Of a stretch of DNA of 58,183 nucleotides, positions 8,548 through 16,609 are shown piece by piece. The notes beneath the pieces were generated by a model. The model searched no databases, was not told the DNA's origin, and was given only the letters and a program-made list of their open reading frames with translations. Position numbers and translations under genes: made by a program. Numbering within the stretch: position 1 is the stretch's first letter; each line of letters begins with the position of its first letter. Origin of the DNA: Bradyrhizobium macuxiense (GTDB taxonomy: Bacteria > Pseudomonadota > Alphaproteobacteria > Rhizobiales > Xanthobacteraceae); assembly GCF_001542415.1 (NCBI RefSeq), contig NZ_LNCU01000098.1, positions 28,324 to 86,506 on the forward strand, given 5' to 3'.

Positions 8548-9681
8548 TCAGTAACGGTAGGGCTCGATGTCCAGAAGCGGGTATGCGCTGAACACGCTCG
8601 GCAGATTGGTCGGCGTTGCCGGATGCAGATAGGACTTGTCCAACTCGGCAAAACTGGTGACGCCGAGCAATCCGAGGCAGCGGATCACCTCGTCCTCCAG
8701 CAATTCAAGCATGCGCACGATGCCGGCCTCACCTGCGGCGGCGAGCGCCCAGCAGTGCAGACGGCCAATGCCGACGAGATCCGCTCCCGAGATGATCGCC
8801 TTCACGATGTCGGTGCCGCGGTAGAACGAGCCGTCGACCATGATCTTCGCGCGGCCCCCGACTGCCTGAACGATCTCGGGCAACACATGCATCGAACCGC
8901 GGCCGTGGTCGAGCTGCCGTCCGCCATGGTTCGACACATAGATCCAGTCGACGCCGTGATCGACGGCGATCTTCGCATCTTCCGCGGTAGCGATTCCCTT
9001 GATGACGAGCGGAATTTTGAACTTGTCCTTGATCAGCTTCACCGTCCGCCATTCCAGGCCTTTCTGGAAATCGCCGCCGGTGGCGCGGATGCGGCTTTCG
9101 CGGACGTAGCGCTTGGCGATGTCGCGCTCGCGACGGCTGTAGTGGGCGGTGTCGACTGTGAGGCAGAACGCGGCATAGCCGTTGGCGATGGTCCGGCTGA
9201 CGACGTCCTCGACGAACGCATCGTCGCCGCGCACGTAGAGCTGATAGATGCGCAACGCATCCGGCGCCGCCTTGGCGGTATTTTCCAGCCCCGGTTCCGA
9301 CACCGAGCTCAGCATATGTGCCGCGCCGAAGCTCCCCGCGCCGCGCGCGACAGCCGCGCCTGCGTCGGGATCGAAGATCTCGAGCGCGCCGACCGGAGCG
9401 ATCATGACGGGAAGCCGGAGCTTACGCCCGAACACTTCGGTGGAAGCATCGACATTCACGACATTGCGCAACACGCGCGGCCGGAACGCGATCTCGTCCA
9501 GCGCCATCCTGTTGCGGCGCATCGTGGTCTCGGTTTCCGAGGCGCCGACGATGTAGTCCCAAGCATTCTGGTTCAGCTTGGCACGGGCCTTCCGCACGAA
9601 TTCGTGCAGATTCTGATATTCCTCGCCGCTCGCGCCGAGTTCAACATTGCGCGCAGGTTGGATGGGGGTCCCGTCATTCAT
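8548..9681 (-). CDS. FMN-dependent alpha-hydroxy-acid oxidase/dehydrogenase
   Basis: A 377-residue member of the glycolate oxidase/lactate dehydrogenase family, full length, ATG 9681 with GGGAGAAG upstream. Family features visible: FRPRVLRNVVNVDASTEVFG, LPVMIAPVGA (FMN-binding strand), the substrate/FMN segment LRIYQLYV, CLTVDTAHYSRRERD, LVIKGIATAEDA (FMN lysine), and the active-site SNHGGRQLD with the catalytic histidine and arginine, followed by IMVDGSFYRGTDIVKAIISGADLVGIGR, the phosphate-binding end. It oxidises a 2-hydroxy acid to the 2-oxo acid, passing electrons to oxygen or a quinone. The substrate is not determined. It lies 163 bases downstream of the GlxA-type regulator on the same strand. 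Confidence 0.9.
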   Translation of the reverse strand: MNDGTPIQPARNVELGASGEEYQNLHEFVRKARAKLNQNAWDYIVGASETETTMRRNRMALDEIAFRPRVLRNVVNVDASTEVFGRKLRLPVMIAPVGALEIFDPDAGAAVARGAGSFGAAHMLSSVSEPGLENTAKAAPDALRIYQLYVRGDDAFVEDVVSRTIANGYAAFCLTVDTAHYSRRERDIAKRYVRESRIRATGGDFQKGLEWRTVKLIKDKFKIPLVIKGIATAEDAKIAVDHGVDWIYVSNHGGRQLDHGRGSMHVLPEIVQAVGGRAKIMVDGSFYRGTDIVKAIISGADLVGIGRLHCWALAAAGEAGIVRMLELLEDEVIRCLGLLGVTSFAELDKSYLHPATPTNLPSVFSAYPLLDIEPYRY

Positions 9682-9844
9682 GGTGTTTCTTCTCCCGATT
9701 TGGCCGGCACATTAGCCGCAGACAAACCGGAAAAGCTACCGTCTTGAACCGAGAAACCCGCCGGCGAAGCCCAGCTATTCGCTCGCGGGATGGATCCGTC
9801 TCGACAAGAATATTCCGCCGCCTGAGCGCGGCCGCATGAGCCGG

Positions 9845-10864
9845 CTACCCGCCCGCAAAGCGGTTTCGGTACTCGGTCGGAGAAACGCCAAGGTGCCGCA
9901 GGAACGCGCGACGCATCCGTTCGTCATCGCCAAATCCCGCGCGCTTGGCCACCTCGACCACGCCACCGATCTGACGGCTCTCGAGCAGCAAGCGAGCCGT
10001 CTCCACGCGAAGCGCCTCAACGCCACTCGCGGGGGTCATCCCGGTGCGGTTGACATACGTCCTTGCGAATGTGCGCGGCGTCATGCCGGCCTTCTCCGCG
10101 AGTGTCTCGACCTTCAGGTCGCTGGTGATGTTCTCGATGATCCACGCATGCAGGGCGCTGAAGCGCCCCTCGACGTCAGATGCCTGTGCCGCAAGGACGG
10201 TTGAAAACTGGCTCTGCCCGCCCGGCCGTTTCAGGAAGACCACAAGCCTGCGCGCGACATCGAGCGCGGTGGTATGGCCGAAATCCTCCTCGATCATGGC
10301 AAGCGCCAGGTCGATGCCGGCGCTGACACCGGCCGACGACCAGACCCGCCCGTCCTTGACGAAAATCGCATTCGGCTCGACCCGGATCTTGGGGAAACTG
10401 TCCTGGAGCCGCGGGCAATAGCGCCAGTGCGTTGCAGCACGCTTGCCGTCCAAGATGCCCGTCCAAGCCAGTGCGAACGCTCCGAGGCAAACCGACGCGA
10501 TACGGCGCGCCTTGGGCAAGGCCTGCGCAATCCAGCCCATCAATTTCGCATCGCTGCGGATCTGCCAGATGCCGGGGCCGCCCGGGATCACCAGCGTGTC
10601 GACCTCGCCAGGTCCAATACTATCGATCGGTGCGGTGTCTATCATCATGCCGACGTCAGTCGGCACCAGTCCGCCAGAAGTCGAAAGGTAGGACAGCGAA
10701 TAGCCCGGCCCGGGCAATTCGATCGCCTCCAGTTCCGCGAACACCTGCGCTGGCCCCGAGATGTCGAGCAAGGTCACGCCTGGAAACGCGACGATCGCGA
10801 TCCGCCGCGTGTACGTCTTGTCGAGTGGCTCGGGCCGGGCCGGTTTGGCAGATTTCGAGGGCAT
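9845..10864 (-). CDS. GlxA/ArgR-type transcriptional regulator (DJ-1/PfpI + AraC)
   Basis: A 339-residue protein with two domains. Residues ~20-185 are a DJ-1/PfpI-like sensor (IAIVAFPGVTLLDISGPAQV, LVIPGGPG, and the nucleophile-elbow region IASVCLGAFALAWTGILDGK). Residues ~235-335 are an AraC helix-turn-helix domain (VETLAEKAGMTPRTFARTY..., VVEVAKRAGFGDDERMRRAF). GlxA-type regulators in Pseudomonas (ArgR, GbdR, CdhR) respond to arginine, betaine or carnitine and activate nearby catabolic or biosynthetic operons. The gene is divergent from the GNAT/MFS/YcgG/cupin operon with 63 bases between starts, so it probably controls that operon. ATG 10864 follows AAAGGACAAT. Confidence 0.9.
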   Translation of the reverse strand: MPSKSAKPARPEPLDKTYTRRIAIVAFPGVTLLDISGPAQVFAELEAIELPGPGYSLSYLSTSGGLVPTDVGMMIDTAPIDSIGPGEVDTLVIPGGPGIWQIRSDAKLMGWIAQALPKARRIASVCLGAFALAWTGILDGKRAATHWRYCPRLQDSFPKIRVEPNAIFVKDGRVWSSAGVSAGIDLALAMIEEDFGHTTALDVARRLVVFLKRPGGQSQFSTVLAAQASDVEGRFSALHAWIIENITSDLKVETLAEKAGMTPRTFARTYVNRTGMTPASGVEALRVETARLLLESRQIGGVVEVAKRAGFGDDERMRRAFLRHLGVSPTEYRNRFAGG

Positions 10865-10927
10865 ATTGTCCTTTAAGCCATTCGAGGCTCCCCTGTATAG
10901 GTCGCGATGGAATGCGGGAGTTCTGCC

Positions 10928-11641
10928 ATGTCGCGAAGTCTGGGCAGCCGATATCAGGCGATCACATCGCCGTGGCCGGATTACGCGGTCTACAGCCTAC
11001 CTGACGCCTCCCGGATCGAGGCCTGCGACCGTCAGTCGCTGATGGATGCGATGAACGGCATCATCGCCGTCAACTGGCAGGCCAGCGAGCCGCACTGGAC
11101 GGCCTCATCCTCACCCTTCGACAGCAAGTACAGCCTTATCCTGGTCTATGACAGCTCGGGCCTCGTAGCCTTCTCGGTCTATCGCGTCCTGCAACTGTCG
11201 ACCGGACCTGGGATCTACCGTAGCGGCACCGAAGTACTGCCGGCTCACCAGGGCCGCGGCCTCTACGGCTTCTTCACTGCCGAAGTTCTGCGATGTTCGG
11301 GGGCCGCTGAACGACCTGAAGGCAGCGTGCTCTACGGCTGGCGGACCCGCAACCCCATCGTTTGGGCCGCCAATGCCAAGATTTGCGCAAGGGTGACACC
11401 GTCGCTGCTCGACGACGCGCAGGATCCTGCATTGCAGGCGGCCTGTGTCGAGATGTGCGCATCGCTCTATCCGGGCAAAGCGCTCGAGGTGCCCGACATG
11501 ATCATGCGAGGCGCCTACGGCCACATCAAGCATCACCGTCAGACGTATCACGGCACCGCATCGCTCGTAGAGGCAGCGATGTCGCGGAAGATCCCGGACT
11601 CGGCGGATGCCCTTTTCTCTGTCGGTTACGCGAGGATCTGA
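10928..11641 (+). CDS. GNAT-like N-acyltransferase, first gene of candidate N-oxidation operon
   Basis: A 237-residue protein. ATG 10928 is chosen because GGGAG sits eight bases upstream; an in-frame ATG at 10907 is possible. The central part has a GNAT-like acetyl-CoA motif A: strand YRSGTEVLPA, loop HQGRGLYG, helix FFTAEVLRC, preceded by a strand SLILVYDSSGLVAFSVYRVL. The N-terminal and C-terminal parts (after ~residue 140) do not match a named family. It would transfer an acyl group from CoA to an amine, substrate unknown. Its stop codon overlaps the next start (TGATG), so translation is probably coupled to the MFS gene. GNAT assignment rests on motif A only. Confidence 0.65.
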   Translation: MSRSLGSRYQAITSPWPDYAVYSLPDASRIEACDRQSLMDAMNGIIAVNWQASEPHWTASSSPFDSKYSLILVYDSSGLVAFSVYRVLQLSTGPGIYRSGTEVLPAHQGRGLYGFFTAEVLRCSGAAERPEGSVLYGWRTRNPIVWAANAKICARVTPSLLDDAQDPALQAACVEMCASLYPGKALEVPDMIMRGAYGHIKHHRQTYHGTASLVEAAMSRKIPDSADALFSVGYARI

Positions 11642-12933
11642 TGTCGATACTCGGACAACAAACCGCATTCGCACCAACCTCGCGCCTGACCGACCGCGCC
11701 TATTTGGCCTGGGCGACTGTCGCGATCGCCTACGCCATCGCCTTCCTGCAGCGCGTATCGCCGCAGTCGATGAGCCTGAGTTTCATGCACGACTTCAACA
11801 CCGATGCGGCCGGTGTTGCAATGCTCGCCTCCAGCTATTTCTGGGGCTACACGCTGATGCAAATTCCGGCGGGCCTTCTGGTCGACCGGTACGGCGTCAA
11901 GCGCGTCGTGCTGGTCAGCATGATCGCATCCTCGCTCGGCAGTGCAGCGTTCGCGCTGGCGCCGAACCTGCTCGATGTCTTTGCCGCGCGCCTGGTCGTC
12001 GCCTGTGGCGATGCACTGGTCTTCACCGCCCTCCTGAAGCTCGTCGCGCAAAGCTTTGCGGACGAGCGGTTCGGCGTGATGTCGGGGATTTCGCAGGTTT
12101 CCGGATATGTCGGCGGCGTGATCGCGACCACGCCGCTCGCGGCTGCCGTTTCCGGCTTCGGCTGGCGCGCCTGCTTCCTGTTTATTGCCTGCATCGGCCT
12201 TGCCAACCTTGCTTTTGCCAAGCTTGCGCTCAAGCCTGATCCGGTCTCGCACAGCAACAAGACCCTGAAGGGTGTTGTGACGGCTGCGCGGCAATCGTTG
12301 ACGCATCTCGCGAACTGGGGTTGCGCAATGACATTTGCGTCGCACTTCGCGGTCGTGACGACGTTATCCGGTGTCTGGGGCATTCCGATGGTGGCGCACT
12401 TCTTCCACATCTCCCAGACCAGCGCCGGCACGCCCCTGCTCGCCTTCATGATCGGCAACGCCGTTGGTTCGATCTTCCTTGGCCACGCTGCCGATCGTGC
12501 CGCGGCGACGCTCGACCGCGCGTTGATCCGCATTTGCGTGCTGCGCATGGTGCTGATCGCGCTGCTGCTGCCGCCGGTCGCACACGCATTCGGTTTCGTC
12601 TACGTCACCGTCGTGTTCACGGCGCTGGGCCTCGTCGCCGGCGGCACCGTTCCGCTGGTGCTGAAATGCGTCAAGAAACTCTACACAGCCGACCTGATCG
12701 GCGTCGGTGCCTCCGTCAACACCACGGCCGCCGGACTCTTCGCCGGTGTGTCGCAGCCCATCATCGGGTTCGCCATGCTCGCCGCCAGCCAGGTCTCGGG
12801 AACCGATGCCGTGCACAACAAGGCGGCGATTGGCGACGCCGGTTACGGCACCTTGATTGCCATTCTGCTCCTCATGTCGCTGCCGGGTATTGCCGGGCCG
12901 CTACTGATGAGGAGCAAGTTGATAGCTCATTAG
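11641..12933 (+). CDS. MFS transporter, probable exporter
   Basis: A 430-residue protein with about 12 membrane segments. The motif-A loop between helices 2 and 3 reads GLLVDRYGVKRVVL, and a second copy lies in the cytoplasmic loop between helices 8 and 9 (FLGHAADRAAATLDRALI). Other conserved features are YFWGYTLMQIPAG and GISQVSGYVGGVIATTPL. This is a drug/organic-anion type major facilitator. Its position between a GNAT-like protein and a YcgG/cupin pair suggests it moves the substrate or product of those enzymes. Start ATG 11641 overlaps the previous stop by one base and has GAGG upstream. Direction of transport is inferred. Confidence 0.88.
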   Translation: MSILGQQTAFAPTSRLTDRAYLAWATVAIAYAIAFLQRVSPQSMSLSFMHDFNTDAAGVAMLASSYFWGYTLMQIPAGLLVDRYGVKRVVLVSMIASSLGSAAFALAPNLLDVFAARLVVACGDALVFTALLKLVAQSFADERFGVMSGISQVSGYVGGVIATTPLAAAVSGFGWRACFLFIACIGLANLAFAKLALKPDPVSHSNKTLKGVVTAARQSLTHLANWGCAMTFASHFAVVTTLSGVWGIPMVAHFFHISQTSAGTPLLAFMIGNAVGSIFLGHAADRAAATLDRALIRICVLRMVLIALLLPPVAHAFGFVYVTVVFTALGLVAGGTVPLVLKCVKKLYTADLIGVGASVNTTAAGLFAGVSQPIIGFAMLAASQVSGTDAVHNKAAIGDAGYGTLIAILLLMSLPGIAGPLLMRSKLIAH

Positions 12934-12950
12934 TCTCGTTAGGGGGTGTT

Positions 12951-13706
12951 ATGAAGCGCTTGTTTTTACGAAAAGGCGATGTTTCCGAAAACTTTCCGGT
13001 GAGCAGCTGGCAAAGCGTGATGTTCTCCGAATTCGAAGCGCAGATGAGCAGCGAAGCGAGGCCGTTTCCTTGCGTGTTCGGCGTGGCAGGGCATCGCCAG
13101 GATCAGCTCCGGTATCTTTTCCTCGATCCATACGATGTCGCCGTTCTCGGCGAGCAACTCGCGCAATACGTCTCGGAGGCCCGCTCGTTCGGACCCAATA
13201 CCTCGTTGATCGTGTTCACGCGGCCGCGGCCGGTGCAGACGCTCGACGCCTACTATCGCAAGATGTGGATGACACTCGACCAGCTCGCACGCCTCGACAA
13301 GAGCTCGTGGCCGGCCGACGTACCTGAACAGATCGACCACCCGATGTGGGAATTTTCGTTCGCGGGCGAGCCGATTTTCGTGGTGTGCACGACACCGGCG
13401 CATGTGATGCGGCAGAGCCGCCGCTCCAGCGCTTTCATGCTCACCTTCCAGCCGCGCTGGGTGTTCGAAAAGATTCTCGGAACCGAGAAAGCGGCCAACG
13501 CCGCGTTCGGCGAGGTGCGCAAGCGTCTGATCCCGTACGACAGCGCAAGCCCCTCACCGCTGCTCGGCCGCTACGGCGCATCCGACGGGCGCGAGTACCT
13601 GCAGTACTTCCTGCACGACGACAACAACACGAGCGCGGGCTGTCCCTTCGCCAAGCTCGCGCAGAACAAGACGCCGGCCATCGAAGACAAGGAGCGGGCA
13701 GCATGA
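12951..13706 (+). CDS. YqcI/YcgG family protein, possible heme-dependent N-hydroxylase
   Basis: A 251-residue protein starting at ATG 12951 after TTAGGGGG. It follows the YqcI/YcgG (PF08892) pattern. Near residues 30-55 is the conserved PFPCVFG... start of the domain. LIVFTRPRPVQTLDAYYRKMW lies near 85-105, and EFSFAGEPIFVVCTTPAHVMRQSR with FMLTFQPRWVF near 130-170. The C-terminal signature DDNNTSAGCPF is typical of the family. One characterised member is GntA of guanitoxin biosynthesis, a heme-dependent enzyme that N-hydroxylates a guanidino group. That activity is known for relatives, not shown here. Gap to the MFS gene is 17 bases; the cupin gene overlaps its end by four bases (ATGA). Confidence 0.8.
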   Translation: MKRLFLRKGDVSENFPVSSWQSVMFSEFEAQMSSEARPFPCVFGVAGHRQDQLRYLFLDPYDVAVLGEQLAQYVSEARSFGPNTSLIVFTRPRPVQTLDAYYRKMWMTLDQLARLDKSSWPADVPEQIDHPMWEFSFAGEPIFVVCTTPAHVMRQSRRSSAFMLTFQPRWVFEKILGTEKAANAAFGEVRKRLIPYDSASPSPLLGRYGASDGREYLQYFLHDDNNTSAGCPFAKLAQNKTPAIEDKERAA

Positions 13707-14023
13707 CCCAGATCATCGCAGGCACGAAGACCGAATTTTCCATCGATCCCGAGATCCTGAACCTGCTTCCTGCGCAGGGCTCGGTGGAGCTGCAGCACGA
13801 TGCCGCCGGCAAGGTGCATCACTTCCATACGCACCCGGTCGATGAGATCCTGATGATCATCCAGGGTCGGCTGAACTTCATCTGGGATGACGGCGAGCGC
13901 GTCGTCAGCGCCGGAGATACGATCCTGTTGCCGGCCGGGACCCGCCATCAATCGGAGGCGCTCGAAGGCGGCGCGGTCTACGTCATCGCGACGCAGCCGC
14001 CGGCCAAGCCAATGAGCAACTGA
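13703..14023 (+). CDS. Small cupin protein
   Basis: A 106-residue single-domain cupin. Motif 1 is HHFHTHPVDEILMIIQGRLNF, giving His ligands in the HFHTH pattern and a conserved Glu; motif 2 is GDTILLPAGTRHQSEAL, supplying the distal His. A mononuclear metal site is therefore likely. Cupins of this size act as oxygenases, isomerases or sensors. Beside a YcgG-type enzyme it could rearrange or protect an N-hydroxylated product. It overlaps the YcgG gene by ATGA, so the two are translationally coupled. An 8-bp-stem hairpin follows the stop. Confidence 0.88.
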   Translation: MTQIIAGTKTEFSIDPEILNLLPAQGSVELQHDAAGKVHHFHTHPVDEILMIIQGRLNFIWDDGERVVSAGDTILLPAGTRHQSEALEGGAVYVIATQPPAKPMSN

Positions 14024-14038
14024 ATCCAGGGAAAACGA

Positions 14039-14060
14039 ATCCCTCAGGACAATGAGGGAT
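14039..14060. terminator. Short hairpin between convergent genes
   Basis: ATCCCTCA, a six-base loop and TGAGGGAT form a perfect 8-bp stem 15 bases after the cupin stop. It overlaps the end of the minus-strand gene at 14044. There is no U-run on either strand, so termination strength is uncertain. Confidence 0.4.
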
Positions 14061-14226
14061 CACCCGGCGGCTGAGCCGCCAAACGTTCGACCAGCTCGAT
14101 GACGTCGCAACGCTGGTCGGGCGCAAGCCGAAGGAAGGCCTTCAACAGTCGCAGGCTTTCTACTGTTTCGCTCGATGGAGCTCCGAGCTTGTTCTGCAGC
14201 TCTGCAACATAAGTGGGATTTTTCAT
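14044..14226 (-). CDS. Short RLLKAF-motif helical protein, second copy
   Basis: A 60-residue protein from ATG 14226 with AGGTGCGAG upstream. Its core SSETVESLRLLKAFLRLAPD followed by QRCDVIELVERLAA is clearly related to the protein at 5035-5202. The region predicts two or three helices and no membrane segment. It sits 25 bases from, and divergent to, the small gene at 14252, so the two share a promoter region. No function is known to me for the family. Confidence 0.65.
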   Translation of the reverse strand: MKNPTYVAELQNKLGAPSSETVESLRLLKAFLRLAPDQRCDVIELVERLAAQPPGDPSLS

Positions 14227-14251
14227 CTCGCACCTTAAGTGAGGATCACGA

Positions 14252-14437
14252 ATGGCATACCCAGGTAAACGTGAAGGCTTGGCCCAGAAGGTAGAAACCG
14301 CAGCGCAGGAGGCCGAACGCCTTGGCCTGACGACGGCAACCTTGATACTTCGGATGGCTCGCCTCGAAATCGATCGTGCGGAGCTCGAAGAAGTTGAAAG
14401 TATGCCAAGGAACAACCTGCGCAGCAAGCCGAACTGA
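14252..14437 (+). CDS. Small helical protein, unknown
   Basis: A 61-residue protein, ATG 14252, with AGTGAGGATCACG upstream. It is predicted to be almost entirely helical and charged (LAQKVETAAQEAERLGLTTA, then LEIDRAELEEVESM). No domain is recognised. Divergent from the RLLKAF gene with a 25-base gap, an arrangement seen for small regulator/partner pairs, although nothing here proves they interact. Confidence 0.6.
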   Translation: MAYPGKREGLAQKVETAAQEAERLGLTTATLILRMARLEIDRAELEEVESMPRNNLRSKPN

Positions 14438-14619
14438 ACTACCGGAACGGCTCGATTTCGACACCAGTGCCGTTGGCACATGTCGGCCGGCGCGAGATGC
14501 CGCGCTGTGTTGGCGGGGACAGCAATATGGTGCGAGCGGCGTTCCGCTCGCCGGCGATCAGGTCGGCTTGTGACAAATTGGCGGTCAAAAGCGCCTGATT
14601 TTCGGTGCCCACCCGCGCG

Positions 14620-15882
14620 CTAACCCGTGTTGCCTTGTTTGCCGAACGCTCCCGCCTCGGCCAACGCCGCAATGCGCCGGTCGTCGTAGCCAAGAGTCTT
14701 GCGCAGGACGTCCTTGGTATGTTGACCAAGCAACGGAGCGGCGACGGGTTCGACCGTCGGCGTGACGCTCATGGTGACCGGTGACTCGATGTTTGGAACC
14801 GAACCAGCGGTCGGGTGAGAGATCTTGCTCAAGCGATCACGATCGCGCACTTCGGGTGCGTTGAACCCCTCCTCGACCGTACGCAGATAGCCGACCGGAA
14901 TGTTGGCTTTCTTCATCTTGGCCATCCAGTTCTCCAGCTTGTCGCTCGCAAACACGCTGGCGATGATGCCGCGCAACTTCTCCCTGTTGGCGCTCCGAGC
15001 CTTGCGCTGGGCAAACTCCGGATCGGTGATGAGATCCGGACGTTCGAGCACGTCCGTTACAAGCCGTCGGTACAGCCGATCGTTGGCGCAAGCCATGTAG
15101 AGCGGTCCGTCAGATGCCTGGTAGACGCCAACGGTCGGCGAACCGTTCGGCGAGTTGCCGAACCGGCCGGGATTGTTACCGTTGATCAGATAGGCCATTC
15201 CGTAGAATCCGGTCATCGCTACCGCGGTGTCGATCAGTGCGACCTCGACTTGCTGGCCGCGACCGAGCCGATCGCGTGCGATCAGTGCGAGCAGAATGGC
15301 ATTGCAGGCCGACATCCCCGTTGCCATGTCGACGATCGGCGGACCGGTGCGAACCGGCTCGCCGTCCGGAAAACCGTTGAGCGACATGAAGCCGCTTTCG
15401 GCCTGCGTGATCGGGTCGAAACCGGGGCGCAGCGCAAAATCGCCTTTCCGGCCGTAGGCCGAGATCGAGCAATAGATCAGACGCGGGTTGGTCGGCGCCA
15501 CTGAAGCGTAGTCGAGGCCGAATTTCTTCATCACGCCGCCGGAGAAATTCTCCACCACGACATCGGCCTTGGCGATCAACTCGCGGGCCACCTCCAGCGC
15601 AGCCGGGTTATTGAAGTCGAGCGCAATACCTCGCTTGTTGCGATTGAGGCTCAGGAATGCAGCGCTCTCGCCGCCGATCTCGGCGTGCTCATACGCGCGC
15701 GTGTCATCTCCACCGTCCGGATTCTCGATCTTGATGACTTCGGCCCCGAAGTCGGCCAGCGTCTGCGTACAGGCCGGACCGGCGACAACGCGGGTAAAAT
15801 CGACAACCAGCAGACCGTCAAGCGCCGTCGGGATACCCTCTCCGCGCGGCGCGCGCTCTGGCAATTCTGGTCTGACGGTCAT
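14620..15882 (-). CDS. CaiB/BaiF family CoA-transferase
   Basis: A 420-residue class III CoA-transferase, full length. Visible features are GLLVVDFTRVVAGPACTQTLADFGAEVIKIENPDGGDD at the N-terminus (CoA-binding Rossmann part), LNRNKRGIALDFNNP, ADVVVENFSGGVMKKFGLDY, and PGFDPITQAESGFMS with the aspartate expected to form the acyl anhydride. Such enzymes move CoA from one carboxylic acid to another, for example formyl-CoA:oxalate or succinyl-CoA:carboxylate. Substrate cannot be read from sequence. It is a single-gene unit, apart from the two other CaiB genes in the catabolic island at 45.9 and 49.3 kb. Confidence 0.9.
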   Translation of the reverse strand: MTVRPELPERAPRGEGIPTALDGLLVVDFTRVVAGPACTQTLADFGAEVIKIENPDGGDDTRAYEHAEIGGESAAFLSLNRNKRGIALDFNNPAALEVARELIAKADVVVENFSGGVMKKFGLDYASVAPTNPRLIYCSISAYGRKGDFALRPGFDPITQAESGFMSLNGFPDGEPVRTGPPIVDMATGMSACNAILLALIARDRLGRGQQVEVALIDTAVAMTGFYGMAYLINGNNPGRFGNSPNGSPTVGVYQASDGPLYMACANDRLYRRLVTDVLERPDLITDPEFAQRKARSANREKLRGIIASVFASDKLENWMAKMKKANIPVGYLRTVEEGFNAPEVRDRDRLSKISHPTAGSVPNIESPVTMSVTPTVEPVAAPLLGQHTKDVLRKTLGYDDRRIAALAEAGAFGKQGNTG

Positions 15883-16186
15883 GATCGGACGTTTCCTTTG
15901 ATTATTTTGTCAGGCGAAATTCCGCGATCGTCGCGGCAAGCGGCGCCACAGCCTTTTAGCGGAAGCCCGTCACCAAGACCAAATCCGGATTTTGCAGGGC
16001 GGGACCTTCGCCTGACATGGCTGCCGCCAACTGTGCCCGCGGAGAACTCACGCATAGTTGCGTGGAAGCGCCCAAGAAACCGATCCGATGCCGGCCCGAA
16101 CGAGCATCGGACCGCGCAGGACCGTAGGTCACCGCGTGGCGCCAACTTGCCGCCACGCCCGCTATCGCTATCAGATGACCGCCGAG
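15883..16186. other. Intergenic, nothing recognised
   Basis: This 304-base stretch between the CaiB and GFA genes has only short frames without family resemblance. Confidence 0.5.
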
Positions 16187-16609
16187 CTATTCGGCAAGCA
16201 TTTCGCCGGATCCGCCGAACTCGGCCGGAAAGTCCTTCAACTTCGGCAGGCCATCGCGTATCGGCAACACCGCTTCGGCATAGTTGACGTGGACGCCGGG
16301 GGCGAATTTGAGCGTCGGGATTGTGGCAGTGAAGACGTCGACGAGTCCAAGCGTCGGATGGTTCGTCATCAGATGACCGCCGCATTTGCTGCAATATTTG
16401 CGCTGGCTCATCGGGGTCTTCTCAAATGTCGCAATCTGGTCAACTCCTTTTGTGACCTCGACCGCCTCAGGCTTCCAAAGGCTGAACGCATTGACCGGAC
16501 CACCCGACCAGGAGCGGCATGAGCGGCAGTGGCAATAGCCCATGGCTTCCGGTTCTCCAGTGACTTGCAGTTCGACGGCGCCGCAAAAGCAATTTCCAGT
16601 GTGCTTCAT
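16187..16609 (-). CDS. GFA (glutathione-dependent formaldehyde-activating)/CENP-V family protein
   Basis: A 140-residue zinc protein. I chose ATG 16609, preceded by AAGGAGA, over an upstream in-frame start at 16639. Zinc-ligand motifs are in the usual order: GNCFCGAVEL (residues ~4-13), YCHCRSCRSWSG (~26-37) and KYCSKCGGHL (~70-79). The beta-rich fold with VDVFTATIP follows. Family members include S-hydroxymethylglutathione synthase (Gfa), but most relatives have unproven function. The gene is alone, with no formaldehyde pathway gene nearby. Confidence 0.9.
   Translation of the reverse strand: MKHTGNCFCGAVELQVTGEPEAMGYCHCRSCRSWSGGPVNAFSLWKPEAVEVTKGVDQIATFEKTPMSQRKYCSKCGGHLMTNHPTLGLVDVFTATIPTLKFAPGVHVNYAEAVLPIRDGLPKLKDFPAEFGGSGEMLAE

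Noticed and set aside
8455..9747. 430-residue plus-strand open frame opposite the hydroxy-acid oxidase
   Set aside because: It is the antisense shadow of a conserved enzyme in GC-rich DNA; its sequence is His/Arg/Asp-rich and matches no family.
11362..12933. MFS protein read with a 93-residue N-terminal extension from 11362
   Set aside because: The extension lies inside the upstream gene in another frame; ATG 11641 has a ribosome site and starts the first membrane region correctly.
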